Positions 1 through 8,799 of a DNA stretch of 64,000 bases are shown here, one piece after another. Source of the stretch: Ancylobacter pratisalsi. Lineage in GTDB: Bacteria > Pseudomonadota > Alphaproteobacteria > Rhizobiales > Xanthobacteraceae. How positions within the stretch are numbered: position 1 is the stretch's first letter; the number at the start of each line of letters is the position of its first letter. The notes under the pieces are model-generated. The model made no database searches and was not told the origin of the DNA. It was given only the letters and a program-made list of their open reading frames with translations. The stretch lies in NCBI RefSeq assembly GCF_010669125.1, contig NZ_CP048630.1, positions 248,001 to 312,000 of the forward strand, read 5' to 3'. The translations under genes and the position numbers were made by a program.

Positions 1-537
1 AATGGTGGCGGACTTGATGCCGGCGGTTTCACCCGCCGACTCTTCGATCAGCTCCACCTTGAAGCCGCGCCGTTCCGCCCACCGGGTGTACATGCGCAGC
101 AGCATCAGAGCCCAGTCCTGGCTGTCGGTGCCGCCGGCACCGGCGTGGACTTCGAGATAGCTGTCGTTCGAATCGGCCTCGCCGGAAAGCAGGGCTTCGA
201 GCTGGCGGCGGGCGACCTCGGCCTTGAGCCGATCGAGCGCGGCGGCCGCCTCGTCGACGATGCCGGAGTCGCCTTCCATCTCGCCCAGCTCGATCAGCTC
301 GACATTGTCGTCAAGCTCGCGGGTGATGCGCTCAAGCGCGCCGAGTCCATCCTCCAGCGTGCCGCGCTCCTGCATCAGCTTCTGCGCGCGATCGGGATCG
401 TTCCAGAGATTGGGATCCTCGGCGAGCGCGTTGAGCTCCGCCAGGCGGGCTTTGGAACGGTCGAAATCGATGTGCTGCCGGAGAAGACCGGCGGCTTCGC
501 GGATTTCGTCGACGCTCGCGGCGAGCTCGGCGCGCAT
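1..537 (-). CDS. prfB: Peptide chain release factor 2 (partial, N-terminal 179 residues)
   Basis: Release factor 2 recognises UGA and UAA stop codons and triggers peptide release on the ribosome. Reading leftwards from the ATG at 537, the frame stays open to the window edge. It gives the RF2 N-terminal helical domain (MRAELAASVDEIREAAGLL) and then the conserved start of the central domain (YLEVHAGAGGTDSQDW, RMYTRWAERRGFK, EESAGETAGIKS). The SPF anticodon-like and GGQ catalytic motifs must lie outside the window. There is no CTTTGAC frameshift site where E. coli has one: the matching stretch reads CACATCGATTTC. The gene therefore appears to be translated without programmed frameshifting. The family call is firm; the exact start is less so, because no strong Shine-Dalgarno sequence is visible. 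Confidence 0.93.
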   Translation of the reverse strand, partial: MRAELAASVDEIREAAGLLRQHIDFDRSKARLAELNALAEDPNLWNDPDRAQKLMQERGTLEDGLGALERITRELDDNVELIELGEMEGDSGIVDEAAAALDRLKAEVARRQLEALLSGEADSNDSYLEVHAGAGGTDSQDWALMLLRMYTRWAERRGFKVELIEESAGETAGIKSATI

Positions 538-720
538 AAGGAACACTCTCACAAGGACATGGAAAGGCGGCGGAAAATAGAGACGTTAGGCGGGACTGTA
601 AACGGGCGGCGCGACGGGCGAGCCATTCGGCGGTTTTCGGTACGCGAACACTGGCACCGCGCGTGAATACACTTAAGATCGCCTCCCCTTCCGTACACCC
701 CTCGCAGGGAGAAATGACCC

Positions 721-1332
721 GTGCGTCTCATCGGCATGCTTGATTCGCCCTATGTCCGCCGCGTGGCGGTCTCGCTGACATTGCTCGACCTGCCCTTCAC
801 CCATGAGAGCCTGTCGGTCTTCCGGCACTACGACGCCTTCGCCGCGATCAATCCGGTGGTCAAGGCGCCGACGCTGGTGACCGATGACGGCCTCGTCCTC
901 ATGGATTCGACGTTGATCATCGCCCATGCCGAACGGATGGCCGTCCCCGGACGCAGCCTGGAGCCCGCCGCCATCGCGGACCATGCGCGCGGGCAGCGCG
1001 TCGTCGGCCTCGCCCTCGCGGCCTGCGAAAAGACGGTGCAGATCGTCTATGAGCACCAGCTCCGGCCGGAGGAAAAGCGTCACCAGCCCTGGCTCGACCG
1101 TGTCCACGGCCAGTTGATGGAGGCCTATCGCCTGCTTGAGGCCGAGATCGGCGACGGCTGGCTGGTGGGCGAGCGCCCGATGCAGGCGGACATCACCGCC
1201 TCGATCGCCTTCACCTTCACACGGAACATGCTTCCCGACATCGTGGCGGCCGAGGCCTTCCCGAAGCTGGCGGCGCTCACGGCACGCGCCGAAGCCCTGC
1301 CCGCCTTCAAGGCCTCGCCCTATGATGGCTGA
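721..1332 (+). CDS. Glutathione S-transferase family protein (203 aa)
   Basis: This is a cytosolic GST-fold protein. The N-terminal thioredoxin-like half runs over roughly residues 1-75: MRLIGMLDSPYVRRVAVSL, then the cis-proline region VVKAPTLV and the glutathione-contacting LMDSTLI. The C-terminal half is all-alpha and contains the usual GERPMQADI segment. The start is a GTG at 721 with an AGGGA element just upstream. The residue after the first beta strand is Ser-Pro-Tyr, as in bacterial GSTs of uncertain substrate. It is divergent from prfB and convergent with the PBP1A gene, with an 18-base gap. The substrate cannot be predicted; detoxification or a stress role is only a family expectation. 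Confidence 0.85.
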   Translation: MRLIGMLDSPYVRRVAVSLTLLDLPFTHESLSVFRHYDAFAAINPVVKAPTLVTDDGLVLMDSTLIIAHAERMAVPGRSLEPAAIADHARGQRVVGLALAACEKTVQIVYEHQLRPEEKRHQPWLDRVHGQLMEAYRLLEAEIGDGWLVGERPMQADITASIAFTFTRNMLPDIVAAEAFPKLAALTARAEALPAFKASPYDG

Positions 1333-1350
1333 GGAGCAGGCGGGGCGGGC

Positions 1351-3789
1351 TCAGTAGAGCCCGCCGGTCCCGCTATTGCCAAGCGCCCGGTCAGCCTCCG
1401 GCGAAACGCCGACCGGATTGCCCGCGGCGTCCGTCGCCCCGATCACCGAATAGCTGTCGGGCGGCGCGGTGCCCGGCTTGAACGCCTCCAGGATCGACTT
1501 GTCTCCAGATCCGGCGCGCAGGCCGCTCTTGGGATTGATGCGGATCAGCTTGATCCCCGGCGGCACGCGGAAAGGCACTGCGGGGCGATCGGCCAGCGCC
1601 GCCTGCAGGAAGTCCCGCACCACCGGCGCTGCGAGATGGCCGCCCGTTGAACCACGCCCCATCGGCTTGGGCGTATCGAAGCCCAGATAGACCGCGACGA
1701 CGATGTCCGGCGTATAGCCCACGAACCAGGCGTCCTTCTCCTCGTTCGTGGTGCCGGTCTTGCCGGCGATCGGCTTGCCGAGCACCTTCAGCGCCGTACC
1801 GGTACCGCGCTGAACCACGCCCTCCAGCAGGGAGGTGACCTGATACGCGGTCATCGGGTCGAGCACCTGCTCGCGACGGTCGATCAGGGTCGGTTCGGGC
1901 TGGTGCTGCCAGCTCTGCGCGTCGCAGCCACGGCATTCACGCTCGTCGTGCCGGTAGATCGTCTTGCCGTAGCGGTCCTGGATGCGGTCGATCAGGGTGG
2001 GCTTTATCTTCTTTCCGCCATTGGCGAATTCCGAATAGCCACCCGCCATCCGCAGCACCGTGGTTTCGCCCGCGCCCAGCGACATGGAGAGCACCGGAAG
2101 CAGGTTGTCGACCACGCCGAAACGCTTGGCGTATTCGGCGATGGTCGGCATGCCGAGGTCATTGGCGAGGCGCACGGTCATCACGTTGCGCGACTGCTCG
2201 ATGCCAAAGCGCAGGGTCTGCGGACCGTAGAACTTGCCGCTGTAGTTCTCCGGCCGCCACACCGGCTGGCCCGCCTGGTTCAGCTCGAACGGCGCGTCCA
2301 TGATCACGCTCGAGGGCGTGTAGCCATTGTCCAGCGCGGCGGCATAGACGAAGGGCTTGAAGGACGAGCCGGGCTGGCGCATCGCCTGGGTGGCGCGGTT
2401 GAACTGGCTCTCGTCGAAGGAGAAGCCACCCGCCATTGCCAGCACGCGGCCGGTCCACGGGTCCATCGCCACCAGCGCGCCCTCGATCTTGGGCTGCTGG
2501 CGCAGGCGCCACTGGTCCGGCTTGTCGTCGATCGCTTCGACATAGACGACATCGCCGGGCTTCAGAACCGAATCGACACCGGCCTTCTTGCCGCTGATGG
2601 CCCATTTGGCGCCGTCCGCGGTAATCAGCCCAACGTCGCGCTGCTTGGCGATCGAGCCGGTACGATCGCGCTGCGGCTGGAGGCCGATACGCGCCGACTT
2701 GGCGTCGGATTCCAGCACCACGGCAAGGCGCCAAGGGATATCGGTGAAGGTGCGCACATCCGCCAGCCGCGCACCCCAGTCGCCTTCGGTGTCGATACGG
2801 GTGACCACGCCATGCCAGCCGCGCGCCTCGTCATAGCGCGTCAGGCCGTCGATCAGCGCCTTCTTGGCGATGAGCTGCAACTTGGGGTTCAGCGTGGTGC
2901 GGACGGAGAGGCCGCCGCCATACAGCTTGTCCTCGCCATAGCGCTCGTAGATCTCGCGGCGCACTTCTTCGGCGAAGTACTCGGCGGAGAAGATATGCGC
3001 GCCGGTCGGGCGCACGGTCACGGCGAGGTCGGTCGCCTTGGCGTCGTCGGCTTCCTTCTGCGTGATGTAGCCATTCTCGGCCATGCGATCGATCACCCAG
3101 TTGCGGCGTTCGATGGCGGCCTCGTGACGGCGGAAGGGATGATAGTTGTTCGGGCCCTTGGGCAGCGCGGCGAGGTAGGCCGCCTCCGCCACGGTCAGCT
3201 CGGAGACCGACTTGTCGAAATAGAGCAGCGAGGCGGCGGCCACACCATAGGAGCCGATGCCGAGATAGATCTCGTTCAGATACAGCTCGAGAATCTTGTC
3301 CTTGGAATAGGCGCGCTCCATGCGCAGGGCCAGCAGGGCTTCCTTGACCTTGCGGTCCAGCGAGACCTCGTTGGTCAGGAGGAAATTCTTCGCCACCTGC
3401 TGGGTAATGGTCGAGGCGCCCTGCGGGCGGCGGCCCGAGCCGTAGTTCTGCAGATAGGCGAACGCCGCACGGGCGATGCCGGTGACGTCGATGCCGCCAT
3501 GGGAATAGAAATTCTTGTCTTCCGCCGAGATGAAGGCGTCGATCACCCGCTTGGGTATGTTCTGGATCGGCAGATAAAGGCGGCGCTCCTTGGCGTACTC
3601 AGCCAGAAGCGCGCCATCCGCGGCGTGAATGCGCGTCATCACCGGCGGCTCGTAATTCTGCAGCTGGGAATATTCCGGCAGGTCCTGAGAGAACTTCCAG
3701 ACGAAATACCCGGCGACAGCGCCACCAATGACAAAGACGATGGTGCCAAGGGCGAACAGAAAACCCAGGAACCGAAGTAGCAGCCGCAT
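1351..3789 (-). CDS. mrcA: Penicillin-binding protein 1A, bifunctional transglycosylase/transpeptidase
   Basis: This class A PBP polymerises lipid II into glycan strands and cross-links the peptides in the periplasm. The 812-residue protein has one N-terminal membrane anchor (about residues 5-30). The glycosyltransferase domain follows, with EDKNFYSHGG near residue 92, GASTITQQVAKN and ELYLNEIYLG. An OB-like insert precedes the transpeptidase domain, which has the SSFK nucleophile motif near residue 475, SRN, and KTGTT near 677. The start is taken as the ATG at 3789: it follows an AGAGGG element, whereas the in-frame upstream codon is a TTG. The gene lies 92 bases downstream of the amidase gene on the same strand, a common pairing in alphaproteobacteria that places synthesis and hydrolysis of peptidoglycan together. 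Confidence 0.95.
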   Translation of the reverse strand: MRLLLRFLGFLFALGTIVFVIGGAVAGYFVWKFSQDLPEYSQLQNYEPPVMTRIHAADGALLAEYAKERRLYLPIQNIPKRVIDAFISAEDKNFYSHGGIDVTGIARAAFAYLQNYGSGRRPQGASTITQQVAKNFLLTNEVSLDRKVKEALLALRMERAYSKDKILELYLNEIYLGIGSYGVAAASLLYFDKSVSELTVAEAAYLAALPKGPNNYHPFRRHEAAIERRNWVIDRMAENGYITQKEADDAKATDLAVTVRPTGAHIFSAEYFAEEVRREIYERYGEDKLYGGGLSVRTTLNPKLQLIAKKALIDGLTRYDEARGWHGVVTRIDTEGDWGARLADVRTFTDIPWRLAVVLESDAKSARIGLQPQRDRTGSIAKQRDVGLITADGAKWAISGKKAGVDSVLKPGDVVYVEAIDDKPDQWRLRQQPKIEGALVAMDPWTGRVLAMAGGFSFDESQFNRATQAMRQPGSSFKPFVYAAALDNGYTPSSVIMDAPFELNQAGQPVWRPENYSGKFYGPQTLRFGIEQSRNVMTVRLANDLGMPTIAEYAKRFGVVDNLLPVLSMSLGAGETTVLRMAGGYSEFANGGKKIKPTLIDRIQDRYGKTIYRHDERECRGCDAQSWQHQPEPTLIDRREQVLDPMTAYQVTSLLEGVVQRGTGTALKVLGKPIAGKTGTTNEEKDAWFVGYTPDIVVAVYLGFDTPKPMGRGSTGGHLAAPVVRDFLQAALADRPAVPFRVPPGIKLIRINPKSGLRAGSGDKSILEAFKPGTAPPDSYSVIGATDAAGNPVGVSPEADRALGNSGTGGLY

Positions 3790-3881
3790 CCGGCCTGGCC
3801 CTCTCAACTGCGACCGATCCCCGCCTTACGCAGAGATGGCCATTTGTCCGACGTCGCCCTGAGGCCCCGTGTGCGGGGCAA

Positions 3882-5189
3882 CTATGGCCTAATAGCGGCC
3901 CCGGGCCGGCTTCCATTGCTGGAATCACCAACCGTTGTTCCCAAACTGGCGGGCATGGCGACCGGTAGCGGCTCCACGGGCTTCTGAGCCGCGAAATAGG
4001 CGTCGATCGCCACCAGCATGGCGTCGGTGACATTAGACTGCCAGGACGCCGATGTCATGAGTTCGAGGTCCTTAGCGCTGGAAAGATAGCCGAGTTCGAA
4101 CAGCACCGACGGCACGTCCGGCGCCTTCAGCACCTTGAAGCCCGCCGATTTGAGCGGCGATTTGTGCATGCGCGCCGTCGATTCGACGGAGCCGGCGAGC
4201 GAGCGCGCGAACTGGGCCGAGAAATTGCGGGTCTCGCGCTGCGCCAGGTCGAACAGGATGCCGGCAACGTCCGCCGGCTCCTCGGAGAGATCGACGCCGG
4301 CGATCATGTCGGCCTTATTTTCCGAATCAGCCAGGCGCTGCGCTTCAGAGTCCGAGGCGCGGTCCGACAGCGTGTAGATGGTGGCCCCGCGCACATTGCC
4401 GTCATTCACCGAAAGCGAATCGGCGTGGAGCGAGATGAACAGTCGCGCACCACTCTCGCGGGCGAACCGCACCCGCTGCCCCAGCGGCACGTACGAATCG
4501 TCGTCCCGGGTCATCATCACCCGGTAATTCCCGGTGGCGGCGAGCTTGTTGCGCAGCTGGATCGCGATGGCGAGGACCAGCTCCTTCTCGGAGACGCCGA
4601 AAGCCGCATTCACCGCACCCGGATCAATACCGCCATGGCCGGGGTCGATCACCACCACTGGCCGGTTGTCGCCGACGATGGCGACTGACGGCTCGGGCAT
4701 GGGCGGCTGCTCGATCCGGCGCACGGGGGCGGCAACCGTCTTGAGAAAGGAGCGGCGGTCGGTCTTGACCAGATCGATCACCAGGCGCGCGGGCTGGCCG
4801 TCCACCGGCTCCAGCACGAACGCCTTGTCGATCTTCACCGGCGCGGAAACGTCCATGACGATCCGCGCCTTGCCGGGGGCGAAAAGGCCGAAGCGGTAGG
4901 CGGTGACGAGCCCCCTGCCCTCCTGCCCCGCGCTTGTGGGCAGGGTGAAGATCACGTCGGGCACATCCACCACCACGCGATAGGGATCGGCGAGGGTGAA
5001 GGCGCCGAGCGGCACCGAATGCGAGAGATCCACCACCAGCCGCGTGCGCTCGCCGTCTCCGGCGAGGCGCGCATCGGTGGCGACGGCCGGCTCGCTGTCC
5101 CCCGACCCGGCCTGGGCGTGCGCGCACATCGACGCGAAGGCAGCCGCCGTCGCGAGCGTGATCGCCATCATGGCCTTACGCCAATTCAT
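3882..5189 (-). CDS. amiC: N-acetylmuramoyl-L-alanine amidase with AMIN domain (AmiC type)
   Basis: This periplasmic zinc amidase cleaves the bond between N-acetylmuramic acid and the stem peptide, typically at the septum. The 435-residue product has a signal peptide ending near CAHAQA, an N-terminal AMIN domain (about residues 40-140; TRLVVDLSHSVPLGAFTL, YRVVVDVPD) that targets the envelope, and a C-terminal Amidase_3 domain. Visible zinc and catalytic residues are the His of DPGHGG near 182, the Glu of SEKEL near 200, the His of LHADS near 255 and the Glu of FELGY near 364. A short Ser/Gly/Pro-rich tail follows. The start ATG at 5189 has a GGAG element about 13 bases upstream, which is a long spacing. 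The gene is divergent from rne across a long non-coding region. The symbol is by analogy with AmiC. Confidence 0.92.
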   Translation of the reverse strand: MNWRKAMMAITLATAAAFASMCAHAQAGSGDSEPAVATDARLAGDGERTRLVVDLSHSVPLGAFTLADPYRVVVDVPDVIFTLPTSAGQEGRGLVTAYRFGLFAPGKARIVMDVSAPVKIDKAFVLEPVDGQPARLVIDLVKTDRRSFLKTVAAPVRRIEQPPMPEPSVAIVGDNRPVVVIDPGHGGIDPGAVNAAFGVSEKELVLAIAIQLRNKLAATGNYRVMMTRDDDSYVPLGQRVRFARESGARLFISLHADSLSVNDGNVRGATIYTLSDRASDSEAQRLADSENKADMIAGVDLSEEPADVAGILFDLAQRETRNFSAQFARSLAGSVESTARMHKSPLKSAGFKVLKAPDVPSVLFELGYLSSAKDLELMTSASWQSNVTDAMLVAIDAYFAAQKPVEPLPVAMPASLGTTVGDSSNGSRPGAAIRP

Positions 5190-5960
5190 GTCGGGGCCCG
5201 GCCTCCAAGATCCACGCGTGCACCACCTCGTCCCTGCGCTATTCTCTAACGAAATATAAACGCGCGGTTAACCGATCGTTGAGCTTGCCCAAACATCCCG
5301 GCGACCGCGTGGCCCCGTGGCAACGGCGGCAGCGTGGCGACATGATGACGGCGACACGATGGAATGCAGTCGATCCTTGCCAAATCGGCACGCATGCCGC
5401 TATTAAGGGCATGCATATGGTTCGCATATCCGGGTCGCTCGCTTGACTTCCGGCATTCGCGGTCCGGCGGCGATGGGCGAACCAGCAATGGGAGCCCGCA
5501 TCCGGTCATGACAGGGCCCATTAGTGGGCTCGTGACCGTCGTGAGAGCGGGCTGAGGTCCGCCACGCCGAAGGTCAGCGCACCGCCGATCTCGCCACCGG
5601 GCTTTCGGACGCGGCAGCATTCACGTCCGGCGCCGGACGCGCCCGCGCACTTCGCCTCCATATGCCGCGAGTCGGATCGTGCGCGATCGCGGCTTACCCT
5701 GTTCGGTCGAGGAATGGACGGCACTCAGCGATGACGCGTCAGCCGGCAAGTGCGGAAGAGGGATGGGGCGTTTCGCTCCGTCGCTCCCGTGACCGCCGCC
5801 GGGCCACGTCGCCGGCTCTCCGTCTGCCCAGCGCAATTGCGGCGCTGCGCCCAACTCGCCGTTTTTCCGACCCGTTATCGGTCACCGCTTACAGGCACGG
5901 TTCACGCCGTCGGGCGTCGCAAGCGACGTCGACGCCACCGCTGCCGGATATGAGAGTTCA
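5190..5960. other. Long intergenic region between amiC and rne (771 bp)
   Basis: No convincing coding sequence lies here; the open frames have alphaproteobacterial shadow composition and no start signals. The left end carries the amidase upstream region, with an AT-rich stretch at about 5240-5262. The remainder probably includes a long rne leader. Visible structure: a stem-loop at 5503-5538 (outer CGGTCA/TGACCG, inner GCCCA/TGGGC, loop TTAG), a perfect 16-bp dyad CGTCCGGC/GCCGGACG at 5624-5639, and a TTGACT at 5443-5448 without a good -10 at the right distance. RNase E genes in other bacteria autoregulate through a structured 5' UTR, so a similar role is possible but not shown. Confidence 0.5.
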
Positions 5961-8696
5961 ATGGCCAACAAGATGCTTATCGACGCCACCCACCCGGAAG
6001 AGACACGGGTGGTCGTGGTGCGCGGCAGTCGAGTCGAGGAATTCGACTTCGAGGCTGCCAACCGCAAGCCGCTGCGCGGCAATATCTATCTCGCGAAAGT
6101 AACGCGGGTCGAGCCGTCGCTTCAGGCCGCCTTCGTCGAATATGGCGGCAACCGGCACGGCTTCCTCGCCTTCAGCGAGATCCATCCCGATTACTACCAG
6201 ATCCCGGTCGCCGACCGGCAGGCGCTGCTCGACGAGGAAGAGCGTCACCAGCGCAAGGAAGCCGAGGACGAGAACGAGGACAAGCCCAAGCGCTCCTCGC
6301 GTCGGCGCAGCTCCGCGAAGAACGCGGCGGCGGACGAAGCGGTTTCCGCTGACGCGGCCGACGCCGAAGAGGTCGAGGAGAAGCCCAGGCGCTCGCGCCG
6401 CCGCGCGGCCTCCAGTGATGACGAGCCGGGCGGCGAGATCGAGGAAATCGCCAGCGAGGACGATGTCGTCGAGCAGGTCGGCTCGGACGACGCCATGGAA
6501 GAAGTGCCCGAGCGCCAGGCGACGCGCACCCGTGCCCGTTCCTACAAGATCCAGGAAGTGATCAAGCGCCGGCAGATCATGCTGGTGCAGGTGGTCAAGG
6601 AAGAGCGCGGCAACAAGGGCGCGGCGCTCACCACCTATCTGTCGCTTGCCGGCCGCTATTCGGTGCTGATGCCCAATACCGCCCGCGGTGGCGGCATTTC
6701 GCGCAAGATCACCTCCGCCGATGATCGCAAGCGCCTGAAGGAAGTCGCCTCCGACCTCGAAGTGCCGGAGGGCATGGGCGTCATCCTGCGCACCGCCGGC
6801 GCCAACCGCACCAAGGCCGAGATCAAGCGCGACTTCGAATACCTGCTGCGCCTGTGGGAGAATGTGCGCGAGCTCACCCTGGGTTCGACCGCGCCCTCAC
6901 TGGTCTATGAGGAAGGCTCGCTGATCAAGCGCTCGATCCGCGACCTCTACAACAAGGACATCGACGAGGTTCTCGTCGCCGGCGACGAAGGCTACCGCGA
7001 GGCCAAGGACTTCATGCGCATGCTCATGCCGAGCCATGCGAAGAACGTGAAGCCCTACAAGGAACTTCAGCCCGTGTTCACCCGCTTCGGCGTGGAGAGC
7101 CAGCTGGACGCGATGTTCCTGCCGCAGGTCCAGCTCAAGTCCGGCGGCTATCTCGTCATCAACCCGACCGAGGCGCTGGTCTCGATCGACGTGAACTCGG
7201 GGCGCTCGACACGCGAGCACAACATCGAGGACACGGCGCTCAAGACCAACCTCGAAGCCGCCGAGGAAGTCGCCCGCCAGCTGCGCCTGCGCGATCTCGC
7301 CGGGCTCGTCGTGATCGACTTCATCGACATGGACGAGAAGCGCAACAGCCGGGCGGTCGAGCGCAAGCTCAAGGATTGCCTGAAGAACGACCGCGCGCGC
7401 ATCCAGCTCGGCCGCATCTCGCATTTCGGCCTGATGGAGATGAGCCGCCAGCGCATCCGCACCGGCGTGCTGGAAAGCTCCACCGAGGTGTGTCCGCACT
7501 GCGGCGGCACCGGCCACGTGCGCTCCTCCCCCTCCGTCGCACTGCAGATGCTTCGCGCCTGCGAGGACCTGCTGCAGCGCTCGAACACCCATAACCTCGT
7601 CGTGCGCACCCGCACCGAGAACGCGCTCTACGTGCTCAACCACAAGCGCGGCCATCTCCATGAGCTGGAAGAGCGCTTCGGGGTCATCATCACCATCAGC
7701 GCCGATCCGACGCTGACCGGGCTTACCCCCTTCGCCATCGACAAGGGCGAAGCGGTGCTGAATCCGATCCCGCTGCCGCGCCCGCCTGAAGTGATTGCCG
7801 AGCCGGAAGACGAGGTCGTCATCGCGGAAGATATCGACGACGAGGTCGAGGAGGCCACTGAGGCCGCTCCCGCGCACTCCGAGCCGCGTGCGGACACCGC
7901 CGAGGCCGGCGACGGCAATAATCGCCGTCGGCGCCGTCGGCGCCGTCGGCGGCGCGGTGGCAGCGAGAACGGTGCCCGGGCCGACGAGAACGGCGGTTCG
8001 GACAACGACACGGCTGGCATCGAGTTCGAGGACGATCGCGAAGACGGCGGCAAGGACGACAACGCCGGCGAGCTGGCCAGCGACGCGTCGAGCCCCGCCG
8101 GATCGACGGACGCCGAAGCCCCTGTTGACGAAGCCCCCGTTGCCGAGGCTCCGGTCGTCGGCGAGGCTGCCGAACAGGCGGTCGCGCTGGCCGAGGCCGC
8201 AGTGAGCGAATCGTCCGAGACGACGGACGAGCCGGCCGCCGAGAAGGCCCGCCCACGGCGTGGCCGTCGCGGTGGTCGCCGTACGCGGGGCGAGAAGACC
8301 GAGGGCGATGCGCCCGAGGTTTCGGTGGACGCCTCCCCCGAAGCGCCTGTCGCCGACGCCGAGCCGGTGGCCGCGGTTGCGGCGCCGGAGCCGGAAGCCC
8401 CGGCCGAGGCTCCCGCCGAGGAGGCCAAGCCGAAGCCGCGCCGCCGTCGCTCGACGGTCCGCGAACGGGCTCCCGTGGTTGCGGCCGAGCCGACGGAAGA
8501 CGGCACGCCGGACGCCATGGCCTCCGAGATGCGGTCGGAGACCGTGTCGCAGGAGCCGGCGCCGGCTGAGGCCGCCCCGGTCGAGACCGCTCCCGAAAGT
8601 GAGCCGGCCCCGGCTGACGCCGCCGCTCCCGCCGCGCCGGAGCCGGACCGTCCGCGCCGCACCGGCTGGTGGCAGCGCAAGCTGTTCGGCGAGTAA
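5961..8696 (+). CDS. rne: Ribonuclease E (Rne/Rng family endoribonuclease, 911 aa)
   Basis: RNase E is the main endonuclease for mRNA decay and rRNA/tRNA processing and the scaffold of the degradosome. The N-terminal catalytic half shows an S1 RNA-binding domain that starts at about residue 38 (IYLAKVTRVEPSLQAAFVEYG). It is interrupted by a charged low-complexity insert at about residues 93-193, then resumes. The Mg-binding aspartates are D410 in SIDVNSGR and D453 in VVIDFIDM, and the Zn-link is CPHCGGTGH (C511, C514). From about residue 620 the protein is a disordered Pro/Ala/Glu-rich tail with Arg-rich patches, including a run of about 11 arginines, ending GWWQRKLFGE. Such tails bind RNA and degradosome partners. 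The start ATG follows GAGAG. A strong terminator follows the stop. Confidence 0.96.
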   Translation: MANKMLIDATHPEETRVVVVRGSRVEEFDFEAANRKPLRGNIYLAKVTRVEPSLQAAFVEYGGNRHGFLAFSEIHPDYYQIPVADRQALLDEEERHQRKEAEDENEDKPKRSSRRRSSAKNAAADEAVSADAADAEEVEEKPRRSRRRAASSDDEPGGEIEEIASEDDVVEQVGSDDAMEEVPERQATRTRARSYKIQEVIKRRQIMLVQVVKEERGNKGAALTTYLSLAGRYSVLMPNTARGGGISRKITSADDRKRLKEVASDLEVPEGMGVILRTAGANRTKAEIKRDFEYLLRLWENVRELTLGSTAPSLVYEEGSLIKRSIRDLYNKDIDEVLVAGDEGYREAKDFMRMLMPSHAKNVKPYKELQPVFTRFGVESQLDAMFLPQVQLKSGGYLVINPTEALVSIDVNSGRSTREHNIEDTALKTNLEAAEEVARQLRLRDLAGLVVIDFIDMDEKRNSRAVERKLKDCLKNDRARIQLGRISHFGLMEMSRQRIRTGVLESSTEVCPHCGGTGHVRSSPSVALQMLRACEDLLQRSNTHNLVVRTRTENALYVLNHKRGHLHELEERFGVIITISADPTLTGLTPFAIDKGEAVLNPIPLPRPPEVIAEPEDEVVIAEDIDDEVEEATEAAPAHSEPRADTAEAGDGNNRRRRRRRRRRRGGSENGARADENGGSDNDTAGIEFEDDREDGGKDDNAGELASDASSPAGSTDAEAPVDEAPVAEAPVVGEAAEQAVALAEAAVSESSETTDEPAAEKARPRRGRRGGRRTRGEKTEGDAPEVSVDASPEAPVADAEPVAAVAAPEPEAPAEAPAEEAKPKPRRRRSTVRERAPVVAAEPTEDGTPDAMASEMRSETVSQEPAPAEAAPVETAPESEPAPADAAAPAAPEPDRPRRTGWWQRKLFGE
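7925..7951 (+). repeat. Three perfect 9-bp tandem repeats inside rne
   Basis: The unit CCGTCGGCG occurs three times in a row. In frame it contributes three arginines per copy to the poly-Arg patch in the disordered tail of RNase E. The unit length is a multiple of three, so gain or loss of copies would only change the length of the patch. Confidence 0.85.
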
Positions 8697-8718
8697 GGCT
8701 CCCCTCAAGCCTGCAAAC

Positions 8719-8754
8719 AAAAGCCCCGCGAGCGAACGCTCGCGGGGCTTTTTT
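8719..8754. terminator. Bidirectional intrinsic terminator between rne and the aminotransferase gene
   Basis: A perfect stem GCCCCGCGAGCG/CGCTCGCGGGGC with a short AA-containing loop is flanked by four A on the left and six T on the right. It lies 22 bases after the rne stop and can also stop leftward transcripts of the convergent aminotransferase gene. Confidence 0.93.
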
Positions 8755-8799
8755 GATTCCGATCGATGGCTCGGGCCGGACGGTACCGGGCGCCCCGCC

